A stretch of DNA of 20,337 bases. Source: JADLGF01 sp020849415 (lineage in GTDB: Bacteria > Chloroflexota > Chloroflexia > Thermomicrobiales > UBA6265). Below are positions 7,795 through 15,859 of the stretch, piece by piece; position 1 is the first letter of the stretch; each line of letters begins with the position of its first letter. Made by a program: the position numbers and the translations under genes. The notes beneath the pieces were generated by a model, which was not told the origin of the DNA, searched no databases, and saw only the letters and a program-made list of their open reading frames with translations. Location of the stretch: assembly GCA_033812595.1 (NCBI GenBank), contig JAPXTJ010000058.1, positions 1 to 20,337 on the forward strand. The letters run 5' to 3'.

Positions 7795-9206
7795 TTCTCT
7801 GAGCCGGCGTTGGTAGCTGCGTTGCGCGTCGAGCGCAGGGCGGGTTCCGCGAAGGACAGGGCGATCACGAACGCGAGGTTCAGGCTGAGACCATGCAAGT
7901 AGTCGAACAGACCATGAACCGTCACGGCGATCAGTACACCCATCGCGCCCAGGGCCAGCGCCCGCGCAACCTGATCCTGCGCGCGCACGACGCCCCGCGC
8001 GATTCGGGCGCCAGCAACAAAGAATAGCGTCAGATACGCAACCAGGCCAATCAAACCCGACTGCGCCGCTACCTGGATCAGCCCGTTGTGGGCGTGGCCG
8101 CGCGGAATGCGGAAACGCCAGACGTCGGTGAACTCACGGTAGCGGTGATCGAAGTTGCCCGCGCCGATCCCGGTGACCGGCTCCGCCGCCACCATGTTCA
8201 GCCCGGCTCGCCAGTGGGCGATGCGCTCGTGCACCGACCAGTTCGCCGGAGTCGTCTGCTCCGAGATACGCACGGTCGTGACGCTCGAACTGAACCGATC
8301 GATCGCAGTCTGGCCCGGCGGGGCAAACGCGAAAAGCGGAATCGCGACCAACACCGTCATGAGGAGCAGGAGTCGTGACCAGCGCGCATAGCACCAGGCG
8401 ATCACGACGGCACCCGCGACGAACCCGAGCATCCCTCCGCGCGACTGGGTCAGCGCCAGGGCCAGACAACCGGCCAGCACTACGAGCGGAATGGCGAACC
8501 GGCGAACCGCGCCGGCGCGCTCCCCCTGGAATAGCGTCAGCGCCAGCGGCGCGAGCAACAGCACCGACATTTCCAGATACGCCGCGAGCGGGTTCGGCTG
8601 GCCGAAGAAGCCGTAGGCGCGCATCAGGCCGTCACTCGCGAACGATGGCGGACCGTCGCGCTGGATCACTTGCTGCAGCGCCACACCCGTGGCAAGGAGA
8701 ATGCCCGCCGAGACACCCGCCACGACCGGCCAGGCATCACGTGACCGGCGCAGCGCGCTGCTCGCCACCATGAACAGCGCCAGGGCGATCGCCCAGCGGT
8801 AGGTTTCCTTCGCCCACTCGGCTCGATCGACCGCGTTCACAATCGAAAGCGCCATCGCTCCGGTCACGAGCAACCACGCCACGATCGGCGGAGTTACCGG
8901 CGCCAACGCCCGGCCCATCAGCCAGGCCGCCGACCAGCCGGCAATCAGCGGCAGCACCGTCAGTTGGGTCACAGTCAGCTCAGCCGGACCAGTTGAAATG
9001 AGGATCGCTTCCTGAAGCGGAATCGTGGCGGCAACGATGCCGACTCCGAAGGCGGGCTGCCGGTACCCACACCAGCCGACCCCGAGGGCAATCGCCATCG
9101 CGAGCACCACCCACGGATCGGACAGCAATACAACGGCAGCCGCGAGCGCGATGGCGACTCCGCGCACCCACCCAAATGGCAACAACGCCGGCGAGGCGGC
9201 GATCAT
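7791..9206 (-). CDS. O-antigen ligase/polymerase-like membrane protein (second copy)
   Basis: The 471-residue protein has about a dozen hydrophobic segments and one large outer loop. It fits the Wzy_C/O-antigen ligase superfamily, which joins lipid-linked glycans to each other or to an acceptor. Visible marks are ALTQSRGGMLGF (251-262), the loop segment HWRAGLNMVAAEP with GIGAGNF (331-352), HAHNGLIQVAAQSGLIG (371-387) containing the conserved loop His, and a late VHGLFDY. The paralogue directly upstream carries the equivalent set. Polymerase and ligase cannot be told apart at this level. The gene is joined to the preceding gene by ATGA at 9203-9206 and to the next by ATGA at 7791-7794. Confidence 0.9.
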   Translation of the reverse strand: MIAASPALLPFGWVRGVAIALAAAVVLLSDPWVVLAMAIALGVGWCGYRQPAFGVGIVAATIPLQEAILISTGPAELTVTQLTVLPLIAGWSAAWLMGRALAPVTPPIVAWLLVTGAMALSIVNAVDRAEWAKETYRWAIALALFMVASSALRRSRDAWPVVAGVSAGILLATGVALQQVIQRDGPPSFASDGLMRAYGFFGQPNPLAAYLEMSVLLLAPLALTLFQGERAGAVRRFAIPLVVLAGCLALALTQSRGGMLGFVAGAVVIAWCYARWSRLLLLMTVLVAIPLFAFAPPGQTAIDRFSSSVTTVRISEQTTPANWSVHERIAHWRAGLNMVAAEPVTGIGAGNFDHRYREFTDVWRFRIPRGHAHNGLIQVAAQSGLIGLVAYLTLFFVAGARIARGVVRAQDQVARALALGAMGVLIAVTVHGLFDYLHGLSLNLAFVIALSFAEPALRSTRNAATNAGSEK

Positions 9207-10573
9207 CGCGCGGTCTCCGCGGCCGGCGCGATCATTAGCGCCACCGCGAACCAGGTGAGCACCGCCAGATCGGGCAGCAGGAACCCGTGATCGATCAGGC
9301 CGTGGGTGAGTCCGGCCGCCAGTGCCGCCGCCCCGGCGATCGGTAACGCTTTGATAGTGCCCTGGGTAACGACAATTCGCTGCAAGCGAATCGTTCGCCA
9401 GGCCACCCAGGCGCAGGCCACCACCGCGAAGGCCAGACCGGCTAACCCGAACCAGAGCCAGAAATCGAGGAAAATGTTGTGCGCGTGAGCGGTGTAGCGC
9501 TCCGGCCAGCCGACCGGCTCGATGTAGCGCAGCCCGTACATGACGTAGAACTGGTCGGGCCCGATGCCGGTGAGCGGAAAGTCACGGAGAATCCGCTCGG
9601 CGCCCTCCCAGATTACGAAGCGGGAGGGTTCGCTCCCCTCCCCGCCGCTGTCGAAGAGGCGCTCACCGGCGAGCAACGCCAGCACTCCGCCCGCCGCCAC
9701 CAGCGCCGCCGCCACTCCGGCAATCGCCCGCAAGCGACCGATCAACCACAAGGCGACCACCGCCCCGGCCGAGAGTCCGATCAGCGCTCCCCGGGAAAAG
9801 GTGGCGAGCACCGCTACACCCCCGATGACCAGCAGCGCGATTCCGATTCGCCGGTAGCGTGGGTGGAAGAACGCCGGGATCGCTGTCAACAGCGTCGCAC
9901 GCTCGATGAAAAAGGCGAGGTTGTTCGGGTGGTTGTAAGGTCCAATCGCGCGGCGCACGCCATCAGCCGCCACGCCGGAACCGCGCAGCAACCCGACAAT
10001 CCCCCACCCCGCCACCACGACCATCATCGCCGCCAGAGCGCCTAGCGCCACCTCGATCCGGCCCCGTCGCACCACGCGCAGGGTCAGCGGCACGATCACC
10101 AGCGGTTCGAGGATGATCGTGCGCACGGCGCGCAGACTGGCGTCGCGGTGGCCGGGATCGGCCAGGTTCGTCAACGCCAGCACCGAGAGCGTAATCAGGG
10201 CCGCACCGCCGATCAACACCGCGATGCCGGGCAAGAGTTCGCGTACCGGTGCGATCGACCGAGTAGAGACACACTCCAGCGCCACGCGACCGGCCAAGCC
10301 GATCGACGCCGCGATCAGCGCCAGTTCCAGCAGCATCCAGCTGCCATCGCCGATGCTGACCGGCCGAAAGATGAGCGGAGTCGCCGCCAGGCAGGCGCCG
10401 AGTGCCGCCGATGGAGAAACGGCCGAAACGGCAGCGGCCGCAATGACGACGATTCCAGACGCCGGAACGGGCAATCCAAACGCAAGAATCACACCCAGAA
10501 CGACAAGAAACCCGAGAAACGCGGGGTTTCCGCGCGACTCGAGCGATTCGATGGAGGCGAGCAGCCGGCTCAT
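9203..10573 (-). CDS. O-antigen ligase/polymerase-like membrane protein (first copy)
   Basis: The 456-residue polytopic membrane protein belongs to the same superfamily as its downstream neighbour. Marks include GPYNHPNNLAFF (211-222), TFSRGALIG (258-266), RFVIWEGAERILRDFPLTG (318-336), AHAHNIFLDFWLWFGLAGL (362-380) and THGLIDHG (423-430). In family members, the Arg of SRG and the loop His near HN are implicated in using the lipid-linked donor. The two copies share motif order but look diverged, so they probably act on different acceptors or do different steps; this is inference. The ATG at 10573 forms an ATGA overlap with the upstream stop. The frame is open well upstream to 11227, but that stretch is a shadow of the preceding gene. 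Confidence 0.9.
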   Translation of the reverse strand: MSRLLASIESLESRGNPAFLGFLVVLGVILAFGLPVPASGIVVIAAAAVSAVSPSAALGACLAATPLIFRPVSIGDGSWMLLELALIAASIGLAGRVALECVSTRSIAPVRELLPGIAVLIGGAALITLSVLALTNLADPGHRDASLRAVRTIILEPLVIVPLTLRVVRRGRIEVALGALAAMMVVVAGWGIVGLLRGSGVAADGVRRAIGPYNHPNNLAFFIERATLLTAIPAFFHPRYRRIGIALLVIGGVAVLATFSRGALIGLSAGAVVALWLIGRLRAIAGVAAALVAAGGVLALLAGERLFDSGGEGSEPSRFVIWEGAERILRDFPLTGIGPDQFYVMYGLRYIEPVGWPERYTAHAHNIFLDFWLWFGLAGLAFAVVACAWVAWRTIRLQRIVVTQGTIKALPIAGAAALAAGLTHGLIDHGFLLPDLAVLTWFAVALMIAPAAETAR

Positions 10574-12342
10574 CGACGCGCCCACCGTTCCGAGAACTGC
10601 CCCCAGATCGGGCCAGTTCGACCGTTGGCGCGACGATCGAGGTGCCCCCACCTCCGCGCGATCAGGTAGATGAGGTCCCGGAAACCGGCCACGAGCAGCA
10701 CAATGCCGGCGATCGTCAACGCTTTCACCGGCCAGAGCATGCCCATGCGCCGGTTGACGATGAAGCCGCCGATCGTGAGACGGCCCGGTGTATCGAGCGA
10801 GAGCTTCAGTTCGTGCGTGCCGCTTCCGAGACCGCTGGCCAGGTTCGAGCGGATGTTCGAGGCGGTCGGCCACTCGAGATCGATGATCGAAGCGCCATCC
10901 TCGACCGGAAACGCGTCGTTGGGGAGCGGTTTTCCATCGAGCGTCGCCCGCACAAAACCGGCGTCCGGACTTTGCCGCAGGATCGCCTGAAGACCGCTCC
11001 CTTCGAACCGGAAGGTGATGGTCGCGCCGACCTGGCCCGTGGTGCGGAAGACCTGGGGATCGAGGTGCTGCTCCTGCCAGCTTCCTTCGTACTCCATCGC
11101 GGCCGACAGCATCGGTGCGAAGCCGGTCGGGGCGGTGCGGGCGCTCTCGCCGGTGCCGAACTCCGCCAGCGACTCGAACTGCGGCCGCACGGTGCCATCG
11201 GCATTCAGCAGCGCGAAGCCCGCCCATTCATCGTGGATCGGCGAGAGATCCCAGGCGAAAAGCGGCCCCATCCACGGCCATTCATTGCGCGCCCGGTCGA
11301 TCCCTTCCCGCAGGTAGTTCGCCACAAGATCGTGACCAAGATTGTCGTTTGCGTCCCATCCGTATCGGGTCGCCCAGATCGCCTTGGCGGCATCACCCCG
11401 GTCCACCATCAGTTCGCGCATGGCGACCGCGCGGGAGAAGTTGATGCGGGTTTCGGAGACGATGCGGTCACTCGGCGCGCGCTGACCACCGTCAAGCTGG
11501 AAGGCCGCGATATCGAAGAAGGCGGCCGCGCCGACATCGTAGAGCTGACCGAGGAAGGTCAGATCGCCGCCGGGCTCCGAGCCGGTGCCGACCGGATCGA
11601 GCTCCGCCAGGATCACCCGCCCCTCGCTGTTCGCTTCCCGAAGCACCGTGTAGGCGGCGGCGAGGAGTTCGGTGTATTCAGAGGGCGACGGTGCGCTCCC
11701 GCCCCAATTGACCGGCAGGTTCGGCCGGTCATAGACCTGGTAGAAGTTGAGCGACTCCCCGTAGCGCGTCGCCAGCGTTCGCAGGAATTCCTGCAAGGCG
11801 TCGAGATCGGCGGGCGGCGCGTCCGGATAATTGAGTTCCGAAGCCCGCCGCGCCCAGGCCGGTGTGCCCTGGATCAACCCGATCACACGCATGCCGCGGG
11901 CGGTAGCGCCGTTGATCACCTCATCGATCCGCTCCCACTGATACGCGCCAGCCTGCGGCTCGATATCGGACCAGACGATCGGCTGGCGCAGGTAGACGAA
12001 TCCGTTCGTTTGCAGCGAAGTGAGGATCGACTCGATCTGCGAGGGATCGAACCGGGTCAAATCGACATTCGTTGCCAGTTCCCGTCCGGTGGTTTGGCGT
12101 ACGTAAGGGATTTCGGCGCCGGTTTCGACGCCGCGATGCAGCAGGGGATTGACCAGCGCCCCGACCGTCGCCAGCAACAGGCCGGCGATCAGGAGCAGCG
12201 AAGCGCGACCGAGCCGGAAGAGGTCCTGATTATCCGAGTGCCGCGTCCGGTACCGCATCAGCCGCCGGGCAAGCCGGCTCGACGACTGGCGCGGGGCGTT
12301 ATCCCGGCGGGCGGGCGGTCTGGGAGGTGGCCGGTTGTCCAC
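10570..12342 (-). CDS. Membrane-anchored clan GH-A-like protein, probable pseudoglycosidase
   Basis: Counted from the GTG at 12342, the product has 590 residues: a Pro/Arg-rich cytosolic tail, a membrane segment at about 47-68, a TIM-barrel-like domain at about 93-398, a beta-rich domain at about 408-530, a second membrane segment at about 535-562, and a basic tail. The barrel has the usual framework of GH39/GH5/PslG-like enzymes: a VYLRQPIVWSDIEP segment, a later RGMRVIGLIQGTPAWA segment, then FFDIAAFQLDG. The expected acid/base motif (x-N-E-P) reads YDRPN (204-208) and the nucleophile motif (T-E-x-G-W) reads TRYGW (325-329), so both Glu are Arg. A hydrolase role is unlikely; glycan binding or scaffolding is inferred. 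GGAGG and GGA lie before this GTG. A GTG at 12438, with no ribosome-binding site, and an ATG at 12258 are alternative starts. First gene of the operon. Confidence 0.82.
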   Translation of the reverse strand: MDNRPPPRPPARRDNAPRQSSSRLARRLMRYRTRHSDNQDLFRLGRASLLLIAGLLLATVGALVNPLLHRGVETGAEIPYVRQTTGRELATNVDLTRFDPSQIESILTSLQTNGFVYLRQPIVWSDIEPQAGAYQWERIDEVINGATARGMRVIGLIQGTPAWARRASELNYPDAPPADLDALQEFLRTLATRYGESLNFYQVYDRPNLPVNWGGSAPSPSEYTELLAAAYTVLREANSEGRVILAELDPVGTGSEPGGDLTFLGQLYDVGAAAFFDIAAFQLDGGQRAPSDRIVSETRINFSRAVAMRELMVDRGDAAKAIWATRYGWDANDNLGHDLVANYLREGIDRARNEWPWMGPLFAWDLSPIHDEWAGFALLNADGTVRPQFESLAEFGTGESARTAPTGFAPMLSAAMEYEGSWQEQHLDPQVFRTTGQVGATITFRFEGSGLQAILRQSPDAGFVRATLDGKPLPNDAFPVEDGASIIDLEWPTASNIRSNLASGLGSGTHELKLSLDTPGRLTIGGFIVNRRMGMLWPVKALTIAGIVLLVAGFRDLIYLIARRWGHLDRRANGRTGPIWGQFSERWARR

Positions 12343-12505
12343 GTCGGTTCCGTCCTCCGCCTCTGCCCTACCGAACGAACGCGCGGTCGCCCTCGCGCTC
12401 CGCCAACGCGCTTCAGTATAGGAGGGCGGCTGCGACACGTCGCGCCGAAGCGGCGTCCTGTATGCTCACGGCAGGTAAAAGCGGTTGAATCGAGGCCCAA
12501 GCCAG

Positions 12506-14485
12506 ATGCCGATGCGAGTCATGATCAACGCCATTTCGGAAGAGCTCTCGGACGAGCTCGGCCAGTTGCTGCGCGATCCGGCGCAACGACCCGACCCGGT
12601 GCTGGTCCGCCACATGTTCGGCCGGGTCGCCGCGCAGGCGATGGCGAACGGCGTGCCGCTCGAGGACGCGATGGTAACGGCCGCCAAGGTGATGGGCGAT
12701 CACTTCACCGACCGGCAATCGCCGCAGAGCTACCGCGACATTTGTGGACTCGGCCTCGCCCAGATCGCCCGCGTCTATCTGGCCAATCAGGACGAGCACG
12801 AGATCGAGCACGCCGATCCGGCCAATCCGATCGTGCGGCTCGGCGCGTTGCACCGGATCAATCGCGCCGCCACCGCCAATCTCCAACTCGGCGACATGCT
12901 CGAAACGATCGTGAAGGTGGTCGCCGAAACAACCGGCAGTGACGACTGCGCCGTCTTCCTCTACGACGCCACCACCGACACCCTGGCGCTGAAGGCGGCG
13001 ATCGGCCTCGAGCCCTCCGCCATCGGCGCGCTGACAATCCGGCCCGGCACCGGCATTACCGGCCGGGCTGCCGCCGAGGGTCAGCCGATCATCGCGCACG
13101 ATTCGGCGAGTCACCCATCTCATGTCGCGATCCCGGGGGTCGGCGATCATCAGTACACCTCCCAGGCTTCGATCCCGATGATGATTCGCGGCGCCAACCG
13201 GCTGGTCGGCGTGATGAACATCTATTCGATTGAGGGTCGGACCTGGGACGACGATGATGTCGCCTTTTTCCAGACCGTCGCCGGAGAACTGGCGATCAGC
13301 ATCGAGAATGCCCGCCTCTACAGTTACACCGACGCCAAACTGCGCCGGAAAGTGGCTGAACTGGGTACGCTGCAGCGGGTCTCGCGCAAGATTGCCAGTT
13401 CGCTCGATCTCGAGGGCGTGCTGAGGGCAATCACGGAAGCGGCCCGCGAACTGACACAGTCGGAAGCGGCGGCCTTCTTCTCGATCGATGAGGACGACAC
13501 GGCGCGTATCCCGACCATCGACTACGTGGTGGGCATGCCGCTCGATGTCGTGGAACCGGAGACGCGTCACCGGCTGATCCGAAAGGTGATCGACACCGGC
13601 TCCTCCCACAGCGCCGTACTCGACTACGTTGACGAAGGCACGCGCCGGCTCTACTGCATTCCGCTCCGCTCGGCGCGCCACCAGCTTGGCGCGCTCTGCC
13701 TGCGTCTGGCGGACGAAGTCGAGATGACCGAGGACCAGCTCGGGATGTTGCAGGCCTTCTCCGATTCGGCCTCGATCGCCATCGAAAACGCCCGGCTTTA
13801 CGATGAACTGCGGCAGGGGCTCGTCACCACCTCGGCCCTTCTGCAGGAAATGCACCACCGGGTGCGCAACAACCTGCAAACGGTGGCGGCGCTGCTCTCA
13901 CTGCAAATGCGCCAGGCGGAGGACGAAACGAGCGCGTCGGCGCTAAAGGATGCGGTCGGCCGCATCCAGGCGATCGCCGGCGTGCACGATCTGCTCAGTG
14001 ATGAGCGACGGCTGAGTGGCGCCACGATCGACCAGATCGCCCGATTGGTTGCCGAGGAGGCGTATCAGACGATGGTCCGCCCCGGCCTGCGCCTGACCTT
14101 CGACATCCCGCCCACCGATATCAACGTGCCTTCGCGCACCGCCACCATCCTGGCGCTATTGATCAACGAACTGGTCTCGAATGCCGTCCGGCACGGTTTC
14201 AGCGGCCGGGACGCCGGCACGATCTCGATCCGGGCGCACCGTCGCGGTGATCTGGCGACGATCGAGGTGGAGAACGACGGGCAGCGGATCGACGAGGGGT
14301 TCAACCCGGCGGGGAGTCGTGGACTCGGGATGCGGATCGTCAGCCGGCTCGTGACCTCCGATCTGCGCGGTCACTTCCAGATCGAGCCGTCAGATGAAGG
14401 CACGCTGGCGAAGATCACCTTCCCGGTCGAGCGCATCGCCTCAACCGATCGGCTCCTCGAAGTCCCGATGCGCGTCTCCCGCTGA
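12506..14485 (+). CDS. Sensor histidine kinase, two GAF domains plus HisKA_2/HATPase
   Basis: The 659-residue product has no membrane segment, so it should sense a cytosolic or diffusible signal. The order is: a helical N-terminal region (about 5-100), GAF 1 (about 125-275), GAF 2 (about 295-435, both ending in the repeated SIxIENARLY helix), the phosphoacceptor helix MHHRVRNNLQTV (449-460) with probable phospho-His 451, and the ATPase domain. The ATPase has an N-box around NELVSNAVRHGF (554-565), a D/N-rich VENDG stretch (588-592) and the G-box GSRGLGMRI (603-611). The H-R-x-x-N-N-L pattern marks the HisKA_2 (HWE-related) kinase group. No response regulator gene is adjacent. I chose the ATG at 12506, 10 nt after GAGG; a TTG at 12485 and ATGs at 12512 and 12521 are alternatives. 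Its stop is 8 bp from the convergent glcF stop. Confidence 0.92.
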   Translation: MPMRVMINAISEELSDELGQLLRDPAQRPDPVLVRHMFGRVAAQAMANGVPLEDAMVTAAKVMGDHFTDRQSPQSYRDICGLGLAQIARVYLANQDEHEIEHADPANPIVRLGALHRINRAATANLQLGDMLETIVKVVAETTGSDDCAVFLYDATTDTLALKAAIGLEPSAIGALTIRPGTGITGRAAAEGQPIIAHDSASHPSHVAIPGVGDHQYTSQASIPMMIRGANRLVGVMNIYSIEGRTWDDDDVAFFQTVAGELAISIENARLYSYTDAKLRRKVAELGTLQRVSRKIASSLDLEGVLRAITEAARELTQSEAAAFFSIDEDDTARIPTIDYVVGMPLDVVEPETRHRLIRKVIDTGSSHSAVLDYVDEGTRRLYCIPLRSARHQLGALCLRLADEVEMTEDQLGMLQAFSDSASIAIENARLYDELRQGLVTTSALLQEMHHRVRNNLQTVAALLSLQMRQAEDETSASALKDAVGRIQAIAGVHDLLSDERRLSGATIDQIARLVAEEAYQTMVRPGLRLTFDIPPTDINVPSRTATILALLINELVSNAVRHGFSGRDAGTISIRAHRRGDLATIEVENDGQRIDEGFNPAGSRGLGMRIVSRLVTSDLRGHFQIEPSDEGTLAKITFPVERIASTDRLLEVPMRVSR

Positions 14486-14493
14486 CGATCGCC

Positions 14494-15843
14494 CTACTTG
14501 CTGACCTCGTGGAAGGCGCGGCCGGTTTTCTCACCGCCGTAGGCTTCGTCCAGGACGTCGGCGATGTGGCGCACGCGGGCATCGCCGCCGTTACGGTTGA
14601 TCGAGGTGCGCAGCTGCATGGCGCACCCCGGATTGGCCGTGATGACATCGACCGCGCCGGTCGCGATCACGTTCTTCGCTTTCCGGTCGCCGAGATCGTT
14701 CGCCATCTGCCGGCGGGTCAGGTTGTAGATGCCGGCGCTGCCACAGCAGAGGGACGATTCCTTCATCTCGATCACCTCGAGACCCGGCACCTGCGCGAGC
14801 AATTGGCGCGGCTGCGCGCTGATCCGCTGCGCGTGCGCGAGGTGGCACGGCTCCTGATAGGTGACCGCCCGCGTGACCTTGTTGGTCGGCGGCTTCAATT
14901 CCTGCGCGGCGAGGAACTCGGTGAAGTCCTTCACTCGGTCGCTGAAAGCGGCGGCCCGTTGCGCGTAGGTCGGATCGTCCTTGAGCAGGTGGCCGTACTC
15001 TTTCAACGCCGAGCCGCAGCCGGCGGCGTTGACAATGATCGCCTCGGCTCCTGCGCTTTCGAAGGCATCGATGTTGCGCCGCGCGAGATCGCGCGCCAGA
15101 TCGAGCTGACCACTGTGCACATGGAGCGCGCCGCAGCACTGTTGCGCCGCCGGGGTCTCGACCGTCGAGCCGTTGTGCGCCAGCACACGCGCCGTTGCCC
15201 GGTTGGTGTCGGCGAAGACCGTGCCCATGATGCAGCCGTTGAAAAGGTGCACGGTCCGCTCCGGGTTCGGCGGGCTCCACCGCTCGGTGCCGGCGACGAG
15301 GAACTTCTTCGAAATCGGCGGCAGCATCCCCTCGAGTTCTTCCATGCCGAGGAGTTTCAACATGCGCGATTTCCGGGCCGCGAACGACAGGCCGGAGCGC
15401 TGGTAGAAGCGCGTCAGGCCGACGAAACCGCGCATCCGACCCGTTTCCCCGAAGAGCCAGCCGAGGGTCGCCTTGCGGACCGCCCGCTCCTGTGCCGGCC
15501 GCTGGCGGTGCTGCTCGATCTGGGCGCGGGAGGCCTCGACCAACACGCCGTACTGCACGCCGGACGGGCAGACCGCCTCGCAGGCGCGACAATCGAGGCA
15601 CTGGTACATCTGCTCCGTGAAAACCGGATCGAGGAGTTCCATCCTCCCTTCGGCGACCGCGCTCATCATCCAGAGCCGACCCCGGGGCGAGGACATCTCC
15701 TGCCCCGTCATGCGGTAGGTCGGGCAGGATGAGAGACACATGCCGCAGTGCACGCAGGCATGGAGCAGGTCTTCCTCGGGCATATCGGGGCCGGAAAAGC
15801 CCCCGAGTCGTCGCAGGTCAGCGTGTTCGGCGATCATCGCCAC
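14494..15843 (-). CDS. glcF: Glycolate oxidase iron-sulfur subunit GlcF
   Basis: The 449-residue protein carries two [4Fe-4S] motifs near the N-terminus: Cys 30, 33, 36, 40 (CVHCGMCLSSCP) and Cys 82, 85, 88, 92 (CLDCRACEAVCP). Two CCG domains follow, each with a single upstream Cys partner: NGCIMG with QQCCGALH (236-238), and EPCHLAH with SLCCGSAG (366-368). This is the GlcF layout, shared with LutA/GlpC/HdrB-type proteins; the glcD and glcE neighbours decide the call. It passes electrons from the GlcD/GlcE flavoproteins toward the quinone pool at the inner face of the membrane. The GTG at 15843 has a GGAG 7 nt upstream; an ATG two codons inside is a less well placed alternative. It lies 16 bp after glcE, in the same operon. 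Confidence 0.94.
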   Translation of the reverse strand: MAMIAEHADLRRLGGFSGPDMPEEDLLHACVHCGMCLSSCPTYRMTGQEMSSPRGRLWMMSAVAEGRMELLDPVFTEQMYQCLDCRACEAVCPSGVQYGVLVEASRAQIEQHRQRPAQERAVRKATLGWLFGETGRMRGFVGLTRFYQRSGLSFAARKSRMLKLLGMEELEGMLPPISKKFLVAGTERWSPPNPERTVHLFNGCIMGTVFADTNRATARVLAHNGSTVETPAAQQCCGALHVHSGQLDLARDLARRNIDAFESAGAEAIIVNAAGCGSALKEYGHLLKDDPTYAQRAAAFSDRVKDFTEFLAAQELKPPTNKVTRAVTYQEPCHLAHAQRISAQPRQLLAQVPGLEVIEMKESSLCCGSAGIYNLTRRQMANDLGDRKAKNVIATGAVDVITANPGCAMQLRTSINRNGGDARVRHIADVLDEAYGGEKTGRAFHEVSK

Positions 15844-15859
15844 GGTAGCGCTCCAGTAC

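Noticed and set aside
10574..11227. Upstream extension of the first O-antigen-ligase-like frame
   Set aside because: It overlaps the glycosidase-like gene, is Arg-rich and has no membrane segments; the ATGA overlap at 10570-10573 marks the real start.
12416..12421. Minus-strand TATACT as a -10 box for the glycan operon
   Set aside because: The right position (74 bp before the chosen start) but no -35 partner; kept only as a weak hint that the start at 12438 is too far upstream.
10642..12942. A 766-codon open frame on the plus strand opposite the glycosidase-like gene
   Set aside because: It lies antisense to a gene with clear domains and membrane segments, its product is a low-complexity Arg/Pro/Asp-rich string, and such long antisense frames are common in GC-rich DNA.
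12413..13879. A 488-codon minus-strand frame opposite the histidine kinase
   Set aside because: The GAF and kinase motifs on the plus strand are unmistakable; the antisense product has no recognisable domain and a His/Asp/Arg-rich shadow composition.
14509..15732. A 407-codon plus-strand frame opposite glcF
   Set aside because: Antisense shadow of the iron-sulfur subunit, without motifs or a ribosome-binding site.
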